Assembly: GCA_947247005.1 (NCBI GenBank) | Contig: OX365955.1 | Coordinates: 35,381,822 to 35,445,821 of the forward strand | DNA: 64,000 bases | Direction of reading: 5' to 3' | Source of the DNA: Spisula solida | Taxonomy: Eukaryota; Mollusca; Bivalvia; Venerida; Mactridae | Shown: positions 12,505-23,186 of the stretch, one piece after another | Layout of the letters: every line of letters starts with the position of its first letter | Numbering within the stretch: position 1 is the first letter of the stretch | Notes under the pieces: generated by a model | Seen by the model: the letters and a program-made list of their open reading frames with translations, nothing else | Databases searched by the model: none | Told to the model about the DNA's origin: nothing | Translations under genes and position numbers: made by a program

Positions 12505-12843
12505 TCACGTGACTTGATCCTTCTGCTGGAACACAACAAAACATGCACAACACATGGAAGACACTTCCATAATATTGTGCATCATTAAATACTTATAAAT
12601 ACAATACACGTGTATATACATAATGTGATGCTGGGCATACACTGTCCGACAACTCCTCTTCACATCCAAAGTTGTTGCATCACATAAAACAGCAACAAAA
12701 TAACGTCTAATACAAACAATTATGATAATACATAGTAAAACAGTAATAACATTAACAGTACACGGTACGCTGTGATCATATATCACAGTTTCTTCAGATT
12801 TTTTTGCTGTTTCTTTAGTTTTCGCTGCGCTAGCTGGATCCAC
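12505..12843 (-). CDS. Doubtful small membrane-protein frame after the pol remnant
   Basis: 112 codons overlapping the last ~60 bp of the integrase remnant in another frame. It contains one strongly hydrophobic stretch ('VITVLLCIIIIVC') followed by basic residues, as in a single membrane anchor. Its position just after pol is where some LTR elements carry an envelope-like frame. There is no other supporting feature, and the copy at 1951-2289 is identical by duplication, so conservation is uninformative. It could well be a chance frame. Confidence 0.2.
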   Translation of the reverse strand: MDPASAAKTKETAKKSEETVIYDHSVPCTVNVITVLLCIIIIVCIRRYFVAVLCDATTLDVKRSCRTVYAQHHIMYIHVYCIYKYLMMHNIMEVSSMCCACFVVFQQKDQVT

Positions 12844-13346
12844 CGTGGGACTTGAGTTCCTTCATAAAGCTTCAGCTTATTGTGATGCACCAGTCTGTCT
12901 CTTCCCTTGTTGTCCAGCTGTAGGAGGAAGTTCACATCAGATATACTGCTTTTCACTAGGAATGGACCATCATATGTTTGTTCCAGCTTCGGTGCCGAGT
13001 CTGCCTTTTTAACTTCAGGTATGTACCGTACCACATCTCCTACAGCATACTTACTGATTGAAATCTTTGTGTGTTCTCTGTAAGAGGTGACACCTGGAAT
13101 CCCTTCACTTAATCTGCTTCTGACCATCATTTCAGACGACTGTCGTACTTTGCGTCCTGTTGAATGAAGGTTCGGGGGTGACTCACTCGGTGTTACTTGA
13201 TACGCACCTGATTGTGTCATTCCCTGACTCCACTTGTCCTTTACAGTGTTGTGGTTCATCTCACCATATCGTTGTGATGTCTGCGTCTTAAAGGGGCAGT
13301 TCCTAGCTATATGATTTTCTTGATTGCAAGAATAACACCGTATCAC
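12783..13346 (-). CDS. Nucleocapsid zinc knuckle fused to integrase C-terminal domain (copy B)
   Basis: 187 codons in the same frame as gag, separated from it by a single TAA. Residues 4-17 form a CCHC knuckle (C-x2-C-x4-H-x4-C), the RNA-binding motif of retroelement nucleocapsids. From about residue 50 the protein resembles the end of Ty3/gypsy integrase, with 'GRKVRQSSEMM' and then 'GDVVRYIPEV...KL...YDGPFLV' (GPY/F module) and 'VVHHNKLK'-like 'LVHHNKLKLYEG'. About 3 kb of usual pol coding lies missing between the two parts, yet the frame is kept open across the junction. Confidence 0.85.
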   Translation of the reverse strand: MIRCYSCNQENHIARNCPFKTQTSQRYGEMNHNTVKDKWSQGMTQSGAYQVTPSESPPNLHSTGRKVRQSSEMMVRSRLSEGIPGVTSYREHTKISISKYAVGDVVRYIPEVKKADSAPKLEQTYDGPFLVKSSISDVNFLLQLDNKGRDRLVHHNKLKLYEGTQVPRWIQLAQRKLKKQQKNLKKL

Positions 13347-13412
13347 TCTTTTCTGCGGGTCTTGACTGTTCTGAGAAGTTTGAGGTGACTTTTTTTCTGT
13401 TGTTAGTTCAAT

Positions 13413-14471
13413 TTATTTTTGTAGAACCTGTTGTAATACATCATTCTCTTTACTGGTTGAGCTTGTTGTACTTATGTCGGTTTTAACCACTTTCACTGTT
13501 CTATCATTCGGTAATGGTGAACTTCTGTTATTAGACTTATTATTTCCATGGTAGCTCTTTGTTGGTATTCTGTAAGCATGCTCAACTACTTCTTCTTCAC
13601 TGCAACTTTCCTGCTCTTCATCGCTAGACTGCATCTCTTGATCATGTGTTCTTCTGACAGGTGTTTTGTACATGTGTCGTCTTCTTGTCTGGATATAATT
13701 AACTACGTGGTATACCGCTTCATCAATATCTTCTGGTTCCTTGACGTACTCAACTTCCCATCGCACCTCTTCATTTTTAAGACCATCCAAGAATCTACGC
13801 ACCAGATCTTCTTTCCTTGTTCTATTATCTCGTCTGTTGTGAGCCTTGTCATATAAACACTTCAGTGTTGCCGCATATTCCTCAGCTGTCTCCTTTGCTT
13901 TCTGGTCTCTCTTGCTAAATTTAGCTGCGAATGTTCTTGGTGTTTCAATTATCCTATACCTACTATTAAGTTCACATACAAGGTCTCTATAATCTCTTAA
14001 TGTGTCGCGTTTAAGCTGTGTGAACACGAATTCTCCGGCACTACCCTGTTGTTTAGGCAGCAAATTATCAAGCCTCTGCTCGTCATCCCAGTTCTGGCGC
14101 TCTGCTATAACCTCAAACCTGTTGATCCAGACTTTCCACTCATCCTTTCCTGTGAAGGCGGGTAGTTTAATCTCGGTTTTGAATCTGTGATTTTGTCTTG
14201 ACTGTGTTCGATTAACTGATCTTGAGTACGTAACATTATTCTCATGTTCAGAATCTGAGAGCGTATTATAATGATTATGTGAAATGGCTCTGTTACTTGT
14301 TTGATGACCATCTGTAGTGTGGTGATTATAGTTACTGTTCATCTCAGTTTCTTGGGGACCTGATGATACTTGCACCTTTTGGTATATATTGGTAAGTAAA
14401 GTAGTAACACTAATTAGGGCCTGGGACATTTGACTCTGCATGCTAACCATGTCTCTCACAGCATCTTTCAT
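13413..14471 (-). CDS. Retrotransposon gag, capsid-like
   Basis: 352 residues. The first ~100 are polar and low in complexity. From about residue 100 ('LPAFTGKDEWKVWINRFE') to about 270 the sequence has the helical pattern of Ty3/gypsy gag, including 'LRDYRDLVCELNSRYR' and 'RRFLDGLKNEEVRWEVEY'. An acidic serine stretch lies near 285. It would form the particle that packages element RNA. The frame starts just after an in-frame TGA (14481-14483) and ends at TAA (13413-13415). Open sequence continues on both sides, so this is the middle piece of a longer frame. Confidence 0.85.
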   Translation of the reverse strand: MKDAVRDMVSMQSQMSQALISVTTLLTNIYQKVQVSSGPQETEMNSNYNHHTTDGHQTSNRAISHNHYNTLSDSEHENNVTYSRSVNRTQSRQNHRFKTEIKLPAFTGKDEWKVWINRFEVIAERQNWDDEQRLDNLLPKQQGSAGEFVFTQLKRDTLRDYRDLVCELNSRYRIIETPRTFAAKFSKRDQKAKETAEEYAATLKCLYDKAHNRRDNRTRKEDLVRRFLDGLKNEEVRWEVEYVKEPEDIDEAVYHVVNYIQTRRRHMYKTPVRRTHDQEMQSSDEEQESCSEEEVVEHAYRIPTKSYHGNNKSNNRSSPLPNDRTVKVVKTDISTTSSTSKENDVLQQVLQK

Positions 14472-14630
14472 CCAACCTGGTCAACCACGATCCATGCTGG
14501 TACCTTGATCATCTATCCTCTGGTCAAATTCGCATCCGTCTATAGATGAAACTTCCATCGTCTGTTTACTCCGTCCGCTTGATAAGGTATAACTTGTTCC
14601 TTCTGTATCCTGCTGGTCAGAGGTTGACAT
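14472..14630 (-). pseudogene. Gag N-terminal extension upstream of an in-frame TGA
   Basis: From an ATG at 14630 the gag frame runs 49 codons ('MSTSDQQDTEGTSYTLSS' at the start) to TGA at 14481-14483. Four codons later comes the ATG used for the main gag call. The polar composition and the lack of any frameshift suggest this is the original gag N-terminus, now cut off by a stop. Confidence 0.6.
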
Positions 14631-14687
14631 TCTAATTCTTTCTCAAGGCGGGTGTCGATCACTGAATCTTTACTGTAAGTGTCGAAG

Positions 14688-14705
14688 ATCCCACCGCTGC
14701 CACCA
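14688..14705 (-). promoter_or_regulatory. Primer-binding site
   Basis: On the minus strand TGGTGGCAGCGGTGGGAT begins 7 nt inside the 5' LTR. A leading TGG, complementary to a tRNA CCA end, is expected here. I do not assign the tRNA. Confidence 0.65.
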
Positions 14706-14712
14706 TAAATTA

Positions 14713-15806
14713 TGTCACGTGCTAGCGGTTTTCTTATTGTCTACCGACAATATATTGGTAGCGTGTGCTGTTGCATGGACAAGTAACAATAAAATAAAAT
14801 GGACTCTGGTTAAGAATAATTAAATTTAAAAAACGACAAAGCATAAATTCCAGTCTCTACGATTTAATATGTGCAAATTATTAAACTCTTCTATATAATT
14901 ATTGTAACTAATCAATATATAACAGTAATAAATAACAAATAAATGTGCAATGCAGATGAATATGTGAATTAACAATGGCATAAATCTCTAAAATACTTTC
15001 AAAACATCTCATAAATATCCTTAGTATTTGCACCATGCAGTCTACAATACCAGCATAAAATACCTTATTAAAGCAATAACTATTCAAATGTATCCTTAAT
15101 AACCAAATAATGTAAAAGAATTAAGCCTAAGTTGCTAGAATTAAAGTGAAAGAAAAATAAGAAAAACAAGTCTCGCACCTATAGTAAAATAATACAGAGT
15201 CCCAGAGTCTGTGCAGACCTGGTCTTATATAGCGCACCAAGCGCACCAATGTAAAAGCGCACAACGTCGAATGAATTCACGTAGCGCACCAATAGCGCCC
15301 CATGAGCGCACCAACTCAGATGCGCGCAAAGAAACAAGATTTACTCTTTAAAAATGAATGAAACTGGTTAAAACTAATACACAATCGTTAAATACAATAA
15401 ATAAGATAATAGATCCTTACATAGTTCTCGGTTTCCAATGTGTAGACAAGATAAAAAGTGATGATAAACAGATCGAACGCTGTAAAAATACTAGGATGTC
15501 TCTAATGTCAACTACCCACAAACCACTTTACTAGGTCAAAAATACAACTTCCGGTGACTTATTAATGGCGGAAGTACTCGACACATGTTTATTTACCACA
15601 GATATAATCACAGATCTCGGGTTTATTACGTAGAGCTCAGGTAAATAAGGAATTCAGATTAAATGGAAATGTATCAAAGATCGTAAGGATCGTATTTACA
15701 AAGCTTGCCAGTGTGTACTTCAATAAATAAACGGGATAAAATAGCCGGGTCTAAATGTAAACAAACATACATGTACATAAAGTATGACGGAATCTAGGAC
15801 ATTACA
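14713..15806 (-). repeat. 5' LTR (right end on the plus strand)
   Basis: 1094 bp, same terminal sequences as the left LTR. It lacks about 30 bp of the 'agcgcacca' cluster and differs at scattered bases. Confidence 0.9.
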
Positions 15807-17258
15807 GTATGTTAGGGCGGTATCCATCTATTGTAGGTATATTCAATGTTGTAAATAATGTTGCTATAGACATATAAGCGCGGGATCCATAGAATGTAGG
15901 TTTATTCTATGTTGCGTATAGTGTTCTTATGGACATGTTATCGCGGCGTCTATAGAATGTAAGTTTATTATATGTTGTATTAAGTGTTGTTATAGACATG
16001 ATAGCACGGCATCCATAGAATGTAGGGTTCTTCTTTGATGCACATAGTGTTGTTATTGGTATCTTAAGGCGGTATCCATAGAACGTAGGTTTTATTCTAT
16101 GTTCAATATAGGGCGGTATCCATAGAACGTTGGTATATTCTATGTTGAATAAAGTGTTGCTAGAGGAACTTTAAGGCGGTATCCATATAATGTAGGTTTA
16201 TTCTATGTTCAATATAGTGTTGTTATAAGTTTGTTAGGGCGGTATCCATCTAATGTAGGTATATTCAATGTTGTAAATAATGTTGCTATATACATATAAG
16301 CGCGGCATCCATAGAATGTTGGTTTATTCTTTGTTGCATATAGTGTTCTTATGGACATGTTATCGCGGCATCTATAGAATGTAAGTTTATTATATTTTGT
16401 ATTAAGTGTTGTTATAGACATGTTAGCACGACATCCATATAATGTAGGTTTATTCTATGTTGTACAGTACGTGTTGTTATAGGCATGCTAGGGCGGCATG
16501 TATAAAATATAGGTTTTTTCCTTGTTGTATTAAGTGTTGTTATAAAAGATGGGGCGACATCCAACGAATAGAGGGTTATTCTATGTTGTTTATAGTGTTG
16601 TTATGGGCTTGTTAAGACGGTATCCATAGAATGTAGTGTTATTCTATGTTGTATTAAGTGCCGTTATAAATGATTGGGCGGCATCCAAAGAATGTAGGGT
16701 TATGCTATGTTGTTTATAGTGTTGCTATGGGCTTGTTTAGACGGTATCCATAGAATGTAGTGTTATTCTTGGTTTTATGTAGTGTAGTTTTATGCATGTT
16801 AAAGCGGCAACTATAGAATGTAGGTTTATTCTATGTTGTATGTATTGTTGTTAAAGGCATGCTAGGGCGGCATCTATAGAATGTAGGTTTATTCTGTGTT
16901 ATATGTAGTGTTGTTATAGACATGTTAGGGCGGCATCTATAGAATGAATGTTAAGTTTATGTTGTATATAGTGTGGTTATAGACATGTTAGGTCGGCATC
17001 TGTAGAATGTAGGTTTACTCTATGTGGTATACGGGGTGTTTATAGTATGTAGTGTTGTTATTGGCATGGAATGATGGCATCCATATAATGTAGGTTTATT
17101 TTATGTGCTATCTGGTGTTGATATAGGCATTTAGGGGGGACATCCATAGAATGTAGGTTTATTCCATGTGGTATAATACGTTGTTATAGGCATGTTAGGG
17201 CGTAATCCATAGACTGTAGGTTTATTCTTTGTTGTACAAGGTTGTTATATGTATGAAT
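15807..17258 (+). repeat. ~63-bp satellite array, forward orientation, segment 2
   Basis: Continues segment 1 after the LTR insertion; starts with the duplicated GTAT. Units from about 16450 on are more diverged ('ggcatgctagggcggcatct' types). Orientation reverses near 17258. Confidence 0.92.
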
Positions 17259-18414
17259 GCCGCCTTAAAATACCTATAACAACACTATATACAGCATAGA
17301 ATAGAACCTAAATTCTATGGATATCGCGCTAACATACCAATAACAACACTATATAAAACATACATAAACCTACATTATATGGATGCCGCTCTTAAAGTAC
17401 CTCCAACAACACTTTATTGAACATAGAATATACCTACGTTCTATGGATTATATTACATTATTTACAACATTGAATATACCTATATTAGATGGATACCGCC
17501 CTAACATACTTATAACAACACTATATTAAACATAGAATAAACCTACGTGCTATGGATACCGCCTTAAAGTACCTCTAGCATCACTTTATTGAACATAGAA
17601 TATACCTACATTCTATAGATGCGCGCTAACATGTCCATAAAGAACACTATTTGCAACAAAGAATAAACCTACATTCTATGGATGCCGCGCTTATATGTAT
17701 ATAGCAACATTATTTACAACATTGGATATACCTACATTATTTACAACATTGAATCTACCTATATTAGATGGATACCGCCCTAACATACTTATAACAACAC
17801 TATATTGAACATAGAATAAACCTACGTGCTATGGATACCGCCTTAAAGTACCTCTAGCATCACTTTATTGAACATAGAATAAACCTACATTCTATGGATG
17901 CCGCGCTTATATGTATATAGCAACATTATTTACAACATTGGATATACCTACATTATTTACAACATTGAATATACCTATATTAGATGGATACCGCCCTAAC
18001 ATACTTATAACAACACTATATCGACCATAGAATAAACCTACGTGCTATGGATACCGCCTTAAAGTTCCTCTAGCATCACTTTATTGAACATAGAATATAC
18101 CTACGTTTTATGGATACCGCCCTATATTGAACATAGAATAAAACCTACGTTCTATGGTTACCGCCTTAAGATACCAATAACAACAGTATATACAACATAT
18201 AATAAACCTACATTCTATAGATGCCGCGATGACATGTCTATAACAACACTACGTACAACATATAATAAACTTACATTCTATAGATGCCGCGCTAACATGT
18301 CTAAAACAACACTATATGCATCAAAATTCCAAATGCAACGAAGAAGAACCCTGTATTCTATGGATGCCGCGCTAACATGTCTACAACAACTCTTATTACA
18401 ACATAGAATAAAGC
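17259..18414 (-). repeat. ~63-bp satellite array, reverse orientation, segment 1
   Basis: Same monomer as 8339-17258 read on the other strand ('ctatggataccgccttaaag', 'caacactatattgaacatag'). A composite unit of several monomers repeats within 17460-18060. The array is broken at 18415 by a LINE. Confidence 0.92.
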
Positions 18415-21338
18415 GTAGCAGAGCCCCACGAAATACTTACCTCCGATCATCTACCTATGATGTTTCAGGTCTACATCAAGGGCGAGAGATTTCGCCCAAA
18501 ATTGCACCTAAGCCCTAACATAAACTGGTCAAAATGCACTCCTACCCACCTTACAAATTTCAATAACGAACTTGATAACCAAGTCAATAGAATGCTAAAC
18601 ACGCACGATATCGACAGTCTCGGACCGGATATTATCAATTCCGCGATATCAACCTTTAACCGAGAAGCTGAAAAGCATCTTCCGAAAACAAAGTTCAATT
18701 CAGCCGCCAAACCTTATTGGTGTACGGAACTAAAACACGCGCATGCACGAGCAAGGCATTTTCGTTCTCTCTGGCTGCAACAAGGACGTCCCCGGTCGCA
18801 CACGCATGACACATATTCAAACTACAAGGTAGCGAAGAGTGCTTTTAGACGCCTGCAGCTACATTGTATTAACGCGCACGAAAACATAGTATTCGACAGG
18901 TTAAATAAAGCAGCCGACTCGGATTACAAATTGTTTTGGAAACTACTGAAACGCAAGGGTGGGTCAAATCTCGAAGTTTGTAATTCCCTTCGCGTAAACA
19001 GCCAAAACTTTCACGATACAGACGTTATAACTGGATTTTTCCAACATTATAAAGATGTATTTGGCACCAAAAACTCTGGCGACGATTTACCGTTAGAATA
19101 TCAAACGGAACTCAATGATTATATCACCAGGCCACCTAGCGTTCACACACAATTTCTTCTACGCCCAATCGAATCGCGGGAACTGAACGCAATAGTTACC
19201 AAACTACCACGAAAGAAAGCCCCAGGTCACGATCAAATTCTTAATGAACACGTGATCCATGGTGGCATTTCTGTACAATTCATGTTGACGTCATTATTCA
19301 ACGCGATATTACATACCCTTAGGGTCCCAGATGACTGGCAAACAAGCGTCATCATACCGATATATAAGGGTAAAGGAAAAGTAAAAACAGAACCAACAAG
19401 TTATCGCCCAATTTCCCTAATCCCAGCTTTCTGTAAGATTTTTGAGAAAATTATGCTAAACAGAATTAATGACTACCTTAAACGGAATAATCTTAAATTT
19501 CCTAACGCTCAACAACAAGGTTTCCAATCGGACCTAAGTTGTCTATCGACGGCTTTTGCGGTTCAAGAGACGATTTTATACAACATCGAACGCCATTCGG
19601 ATGTCTTCGTAGCTTGTCTCGATCAGAGAGCTGCATTTGACACGGTCAGGTTCGACGCTCTCTTCCTTAAACTCGGTAGACTAGGTTTCACCGGAAAATT
19701 TCTACGTCTGTTAATGTCCACCCACAATAACCTCAACTCTGTCGTCCGACTATCAGGTCACACGTCAGATTCGATAAGTGTGAAAAGAGGAGTTCGCCAA
19801 GGCGGCGTATTGTCCACTTTCCTATATCTTGTCTATGTCGACGACCTACTAAAAGAACTCGAAAGTAGTCGTCTAGGTTCGAAAGTCATGTCTGTTAATT
19901 CAGGGAACCCAGCTTTGCCGACGATATTTCGTTATTGTCCCTCACGCCATTCCGACTACAGCAAATGGTCGATATCGTATACCATTATTGTAATCACTGG
20001 CATGTTTCTATAAACGTCCCTAAATCCAACGTTACCGTCTTCACAAGAAAACGTACGCAGCCAAATGTAGGTATCTTATATGGTGACACATTTATTGAAC
20101 AGACCGATAGCTTTGTTCACCTAGGAATCCTGTACTCCTACAACCTAAAAGACACAGCTAGGATCAAACAACGCCTACAAAAGGCAAATAACGCTTTATT
20201 TGCCATGTCTGCTCAAGGCATCCATGCCCAAGGTGTTAACCCACTAGTTTCCGCTAATTTATATTCCAAAATCATTATACCCATAGTAACATACGGTTCT
20301 GAACTATGGAACAACACCACCCTCTCAGACCTAACAGTGGTCTCCCGTTTTCAACATTCTGCCGTCAAACGCATCCAAGGACTCCCCATTCTTACCCGCT
20401 CGGACATGGCAGAATCCATGCTTGGCCTTAACCGATTGCCCTCTATCGTTGAATACCGCAAATTAATGTTCCTCTATAAACTTATGACTCTACCAAAGGG
20501 CTCTGTGACAAGAGACATATTTATTAGAAAAACTCATTTTGTTTATAACCGACAACTCTCTAGTAACAAGCGGCTTTATACCCGATATTTGTAAACTATT
20601 GTTAAAATATGACTTACAAAGGGTCATAAACACGTTCACAGCTGCCATACCATGTATACAATCAAAACGTGAATGGAAAAATACTGTTAATAAATGTTAT
20701 ATCCTTAAATGAAACACAATTGTGGAATACTAGGATGTCGCAAGATCCGGACTTTATTTTTTTCCGGATCTTGCAACCTCATATTATGCCATCAATCGTA
20801 TATACTGTGTGTCAACAGAGCTCATCCAGATATATCATGAACGTTATTGCACGACTATGGGCGAGATCTGTTTGCCTCGACAACACTGCATGTGATAAAT
20901 GTGAGGCTATATTCCAGGAGGAACTAGTTCACGTACTTTATGAATGCTCGACAACGGAAACCTTTCGAACTCAAATGCTTACCTCGTTAGAACATATACT
21001 CAACCAGAACGAAATTCACATAGTTCGTGAAATGGATAGTTACTCTCTTGTGCTAAAACTTTTGGGTGCTCCACTTGAACCAATCCTCGACTCAGAAACT
21101 GAGAGACAATTTTTGAAATGTTCTTTCGAATATATAGTACAATGTCTGAACATGTACTCTGCTTAAACATATTCATTCTCTGACGGCATGACGAATGCAC
21201 CCTGTAATGCCTGCATATTCACTGTATATATTGTATTGTTTTCATTGTAATCATTTATTGAATGTTTGATACTATTTGTACATAAATGTATTCAATATCC
21301 TCTAATATAGAGGGAATTAAAGTGTTGAAGTTGAAGTT
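18415..21338 (+). pseudogene. 5'-truncated LINE: reverse transcriptase and C-terminal CCHC domain, frameshifted
   Basis: The main frame 18457-20013 holds the linker and most reverse-transcriptase blocks: 'SYRPISLIPAFCKIFEKI', 'ACLDQRAAFDTV', 'GVRQGGVLS'. The frame changes between 19899 and 19914, directly before the catalytic FADD (19914-19925), which lies in the frame 19935-20594. Further frame changes near 20575 and 20715 lead to 20669-21166. That last piece carries a C-terminal C-x2-C-x9-H-x4-C motif (CDKC...HVLYEC). The endonuclease is missing. The 3' end is a TTGAAG-type microsatellite tail at about 21322-21338. It belongs to the same family as the LINE at 27456-33814, sharing thumb and CCHC layout. 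It is inactive. It lies inside the reverse satellite, which resumes at 21339 about 11 bp out of register. Confidence 0.92.
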
Positions 21339-23060
21339 GATGGATGCCGCGCTTATATGTTTATAGCAACATTATTTACAACATTGGATATACCTATATT
21401 AGATGGATACCGCTCTAACATACTTATAACAACACTATATTGAACATAGAATAACCCTACGTTCTATGGATACCGCCCTATATTGAACATAGAATAAAAC
21501 GTATGTTCTATGGATACCACCTTAATATACCAATAACAACAGTATATACAACATATAATAAACCTACATTCTATAGATGCCGCGATGACATGTCTATAAC
21601 AATTCCAAATGCAACGAAGAAGAACCCTCCATTCTATGGATGCCCCGCTACCATGTCCATAACAACACTATATGCATCAAAGAAGAACCCTACATTCTAC
21701 GGATGCCGCGCTTATATGTCTATAGCAACATTATTTACAACATTGAATATACCTACATTAGATGGATACCGCCCTAACATACTTATAACAACACTATATT
21801 GAACATAGAATAACCCTACGTTCTATGGATACCGCCCTATATTGAACATAGAATAAAACGTATGTTCTATGGATACCGCCTTAATATACCAATAACAACA
21901 ATATATACAACATATAATAAACCTACATTCTATAGATGCCGCGATGACATGTCTATAACAATTCCAAATGCAACGAAGAAGAACCCTCCATTCTATGGAT
22001 GCCCCGCTACCATGTCCATAACAACACTATATGCATCAAAGAAGAACCCTACATTCTACGGATGCCGCGCTTATATGTCTATAGCAACATTATTTACAAC
22101 ATTGAATATACCTACATTAGATGGATACCGCCCTAACATACTTATAACAACACTATATTGAACATAGAATAAAATCTACGTTCTATGGATTCCGCCTGAA
22201 GATACCAATAACAACACTATATACAACATAGAATAAACCTACATTATATGGATATCGTTCTAACATGTCTATAACAACACTACGTACAACATATAATAAA
22301 CTTACATTCTATAGATGCCGCGCTAACATGTCTAAAACAACACTATATGCATCAAAGATAACCCTACATTCTATGGATGCCGCACTTACATGTCTATAAC
22401 AACATTATATACAACATAGAATAAACCGACATTATCTGGATGCCGCCCTAACATGCCTGTATCAACACTGTATACAATATATAATAAACCTACATTCTAT
22501 GGATGCCCCCTATCATGTCTATAACAACACCATATACATTTGTACAACATAGAATAGACCTATATTCTATAGATGCCGCGATGACATGTCTATAACAATT
22601 CCAAATGCAACGAAGAAGAACCCTCCATTCTATGGATGCCCCGCTACCATGTCCATAACGTACCTATAACGACACTATAATATTATACATCATACAATAC
22701 ACGTACGTTCCATAGATTCCGCGCTTACATGTCTATAACAACACTGTATGCATTATTTATAACAGAAACAGTATAGAGATGCCACCCTATCATGACTTAA
22801 GCAACACTGCATTCAGCATATGTTACATTCTGTGAATGGCGTCCTTATATGTCTAAAACAACAAAGTCTATATCAACGCTACATACGACGTATAATAATA
22901 CACCTACATTATATGGATGTCGTCCAAATACGGTACAGCTATTTGAAATCCTTCTACGGGCAATCCAGTAGCACAAGTCACGCCTATAAGTCTAAAAGGT
23001 GGGATTACGAAGTTCACCGGAAAACCTACATTATATGGATGTCTCAGTTATATAGACACC
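21339..23060 (-). repeat. ~63-bp satellite, reverse orientation, segment 2, with ~359-bp higher-order repeat
   Basis: Monomers as in 17259-18414. The block around 21503-21802 recurs at 21862-22161 with a shift of 359 bp and almost no change, so recent amplification is of a multi-monomer block. Units after about 22680 are increasingly diverged. Confidence 0.88.
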
Positions 23061-23186
23061 GCTTAGCGATGACGGTCATGTATTGAAGCACGTCATGATG
23101 GAGTGCATTCTATAAAGCTGGAAATAACTGACAAGAACTATACCGTCTAGTTCATGTCAACTAAAAAAATAACAAACATATAATAC

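Larger units (their letters stand above)
9368..15806 (-). mobile_element. Complete but pol-deleted Ty3/gypsy-like LTR retrotransposon (copy B)
   Basis: 6439 bp with 1.1-kb LTRs bounded by TGTCACG...ATTACA. A 4-bp GTAT duplication flanks it. A TGG primer-binding site follows the 5' LTR and a purine tract abuts the 3' LTR, in minus-strand sense. It encodes gag and a nucleocapsid zinc knuckle joined to the integrase C-terminus. The region for protease, reverse transcriptase, RNase H and the integrase core is missing. About 2 kb of noncoding DNA precedes the 3' LTR. It is therefore a non-autonomous element that would need enzymes from a relative. The two LTRs differ at roughly a dozen or more sites plus one ~30-bp indel, so the insertion is not brand new. 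Confidence 0.93.

Noticed and set aside
9368..15806. Assignment to the bivalve Steamer element
   Set aside because: LTRs here are ~1.1 kb, far longer than I recall for Steamer, and pol is missing, so comparison is not possible.
21503..22161. Two 99-codon frames with 'TFYGCRA' and 'ITTLYT' repeats
   Set aside because: Product of the ~63-bp (21-codon) satellite; also seen at 18084 and 16209 on either strand.
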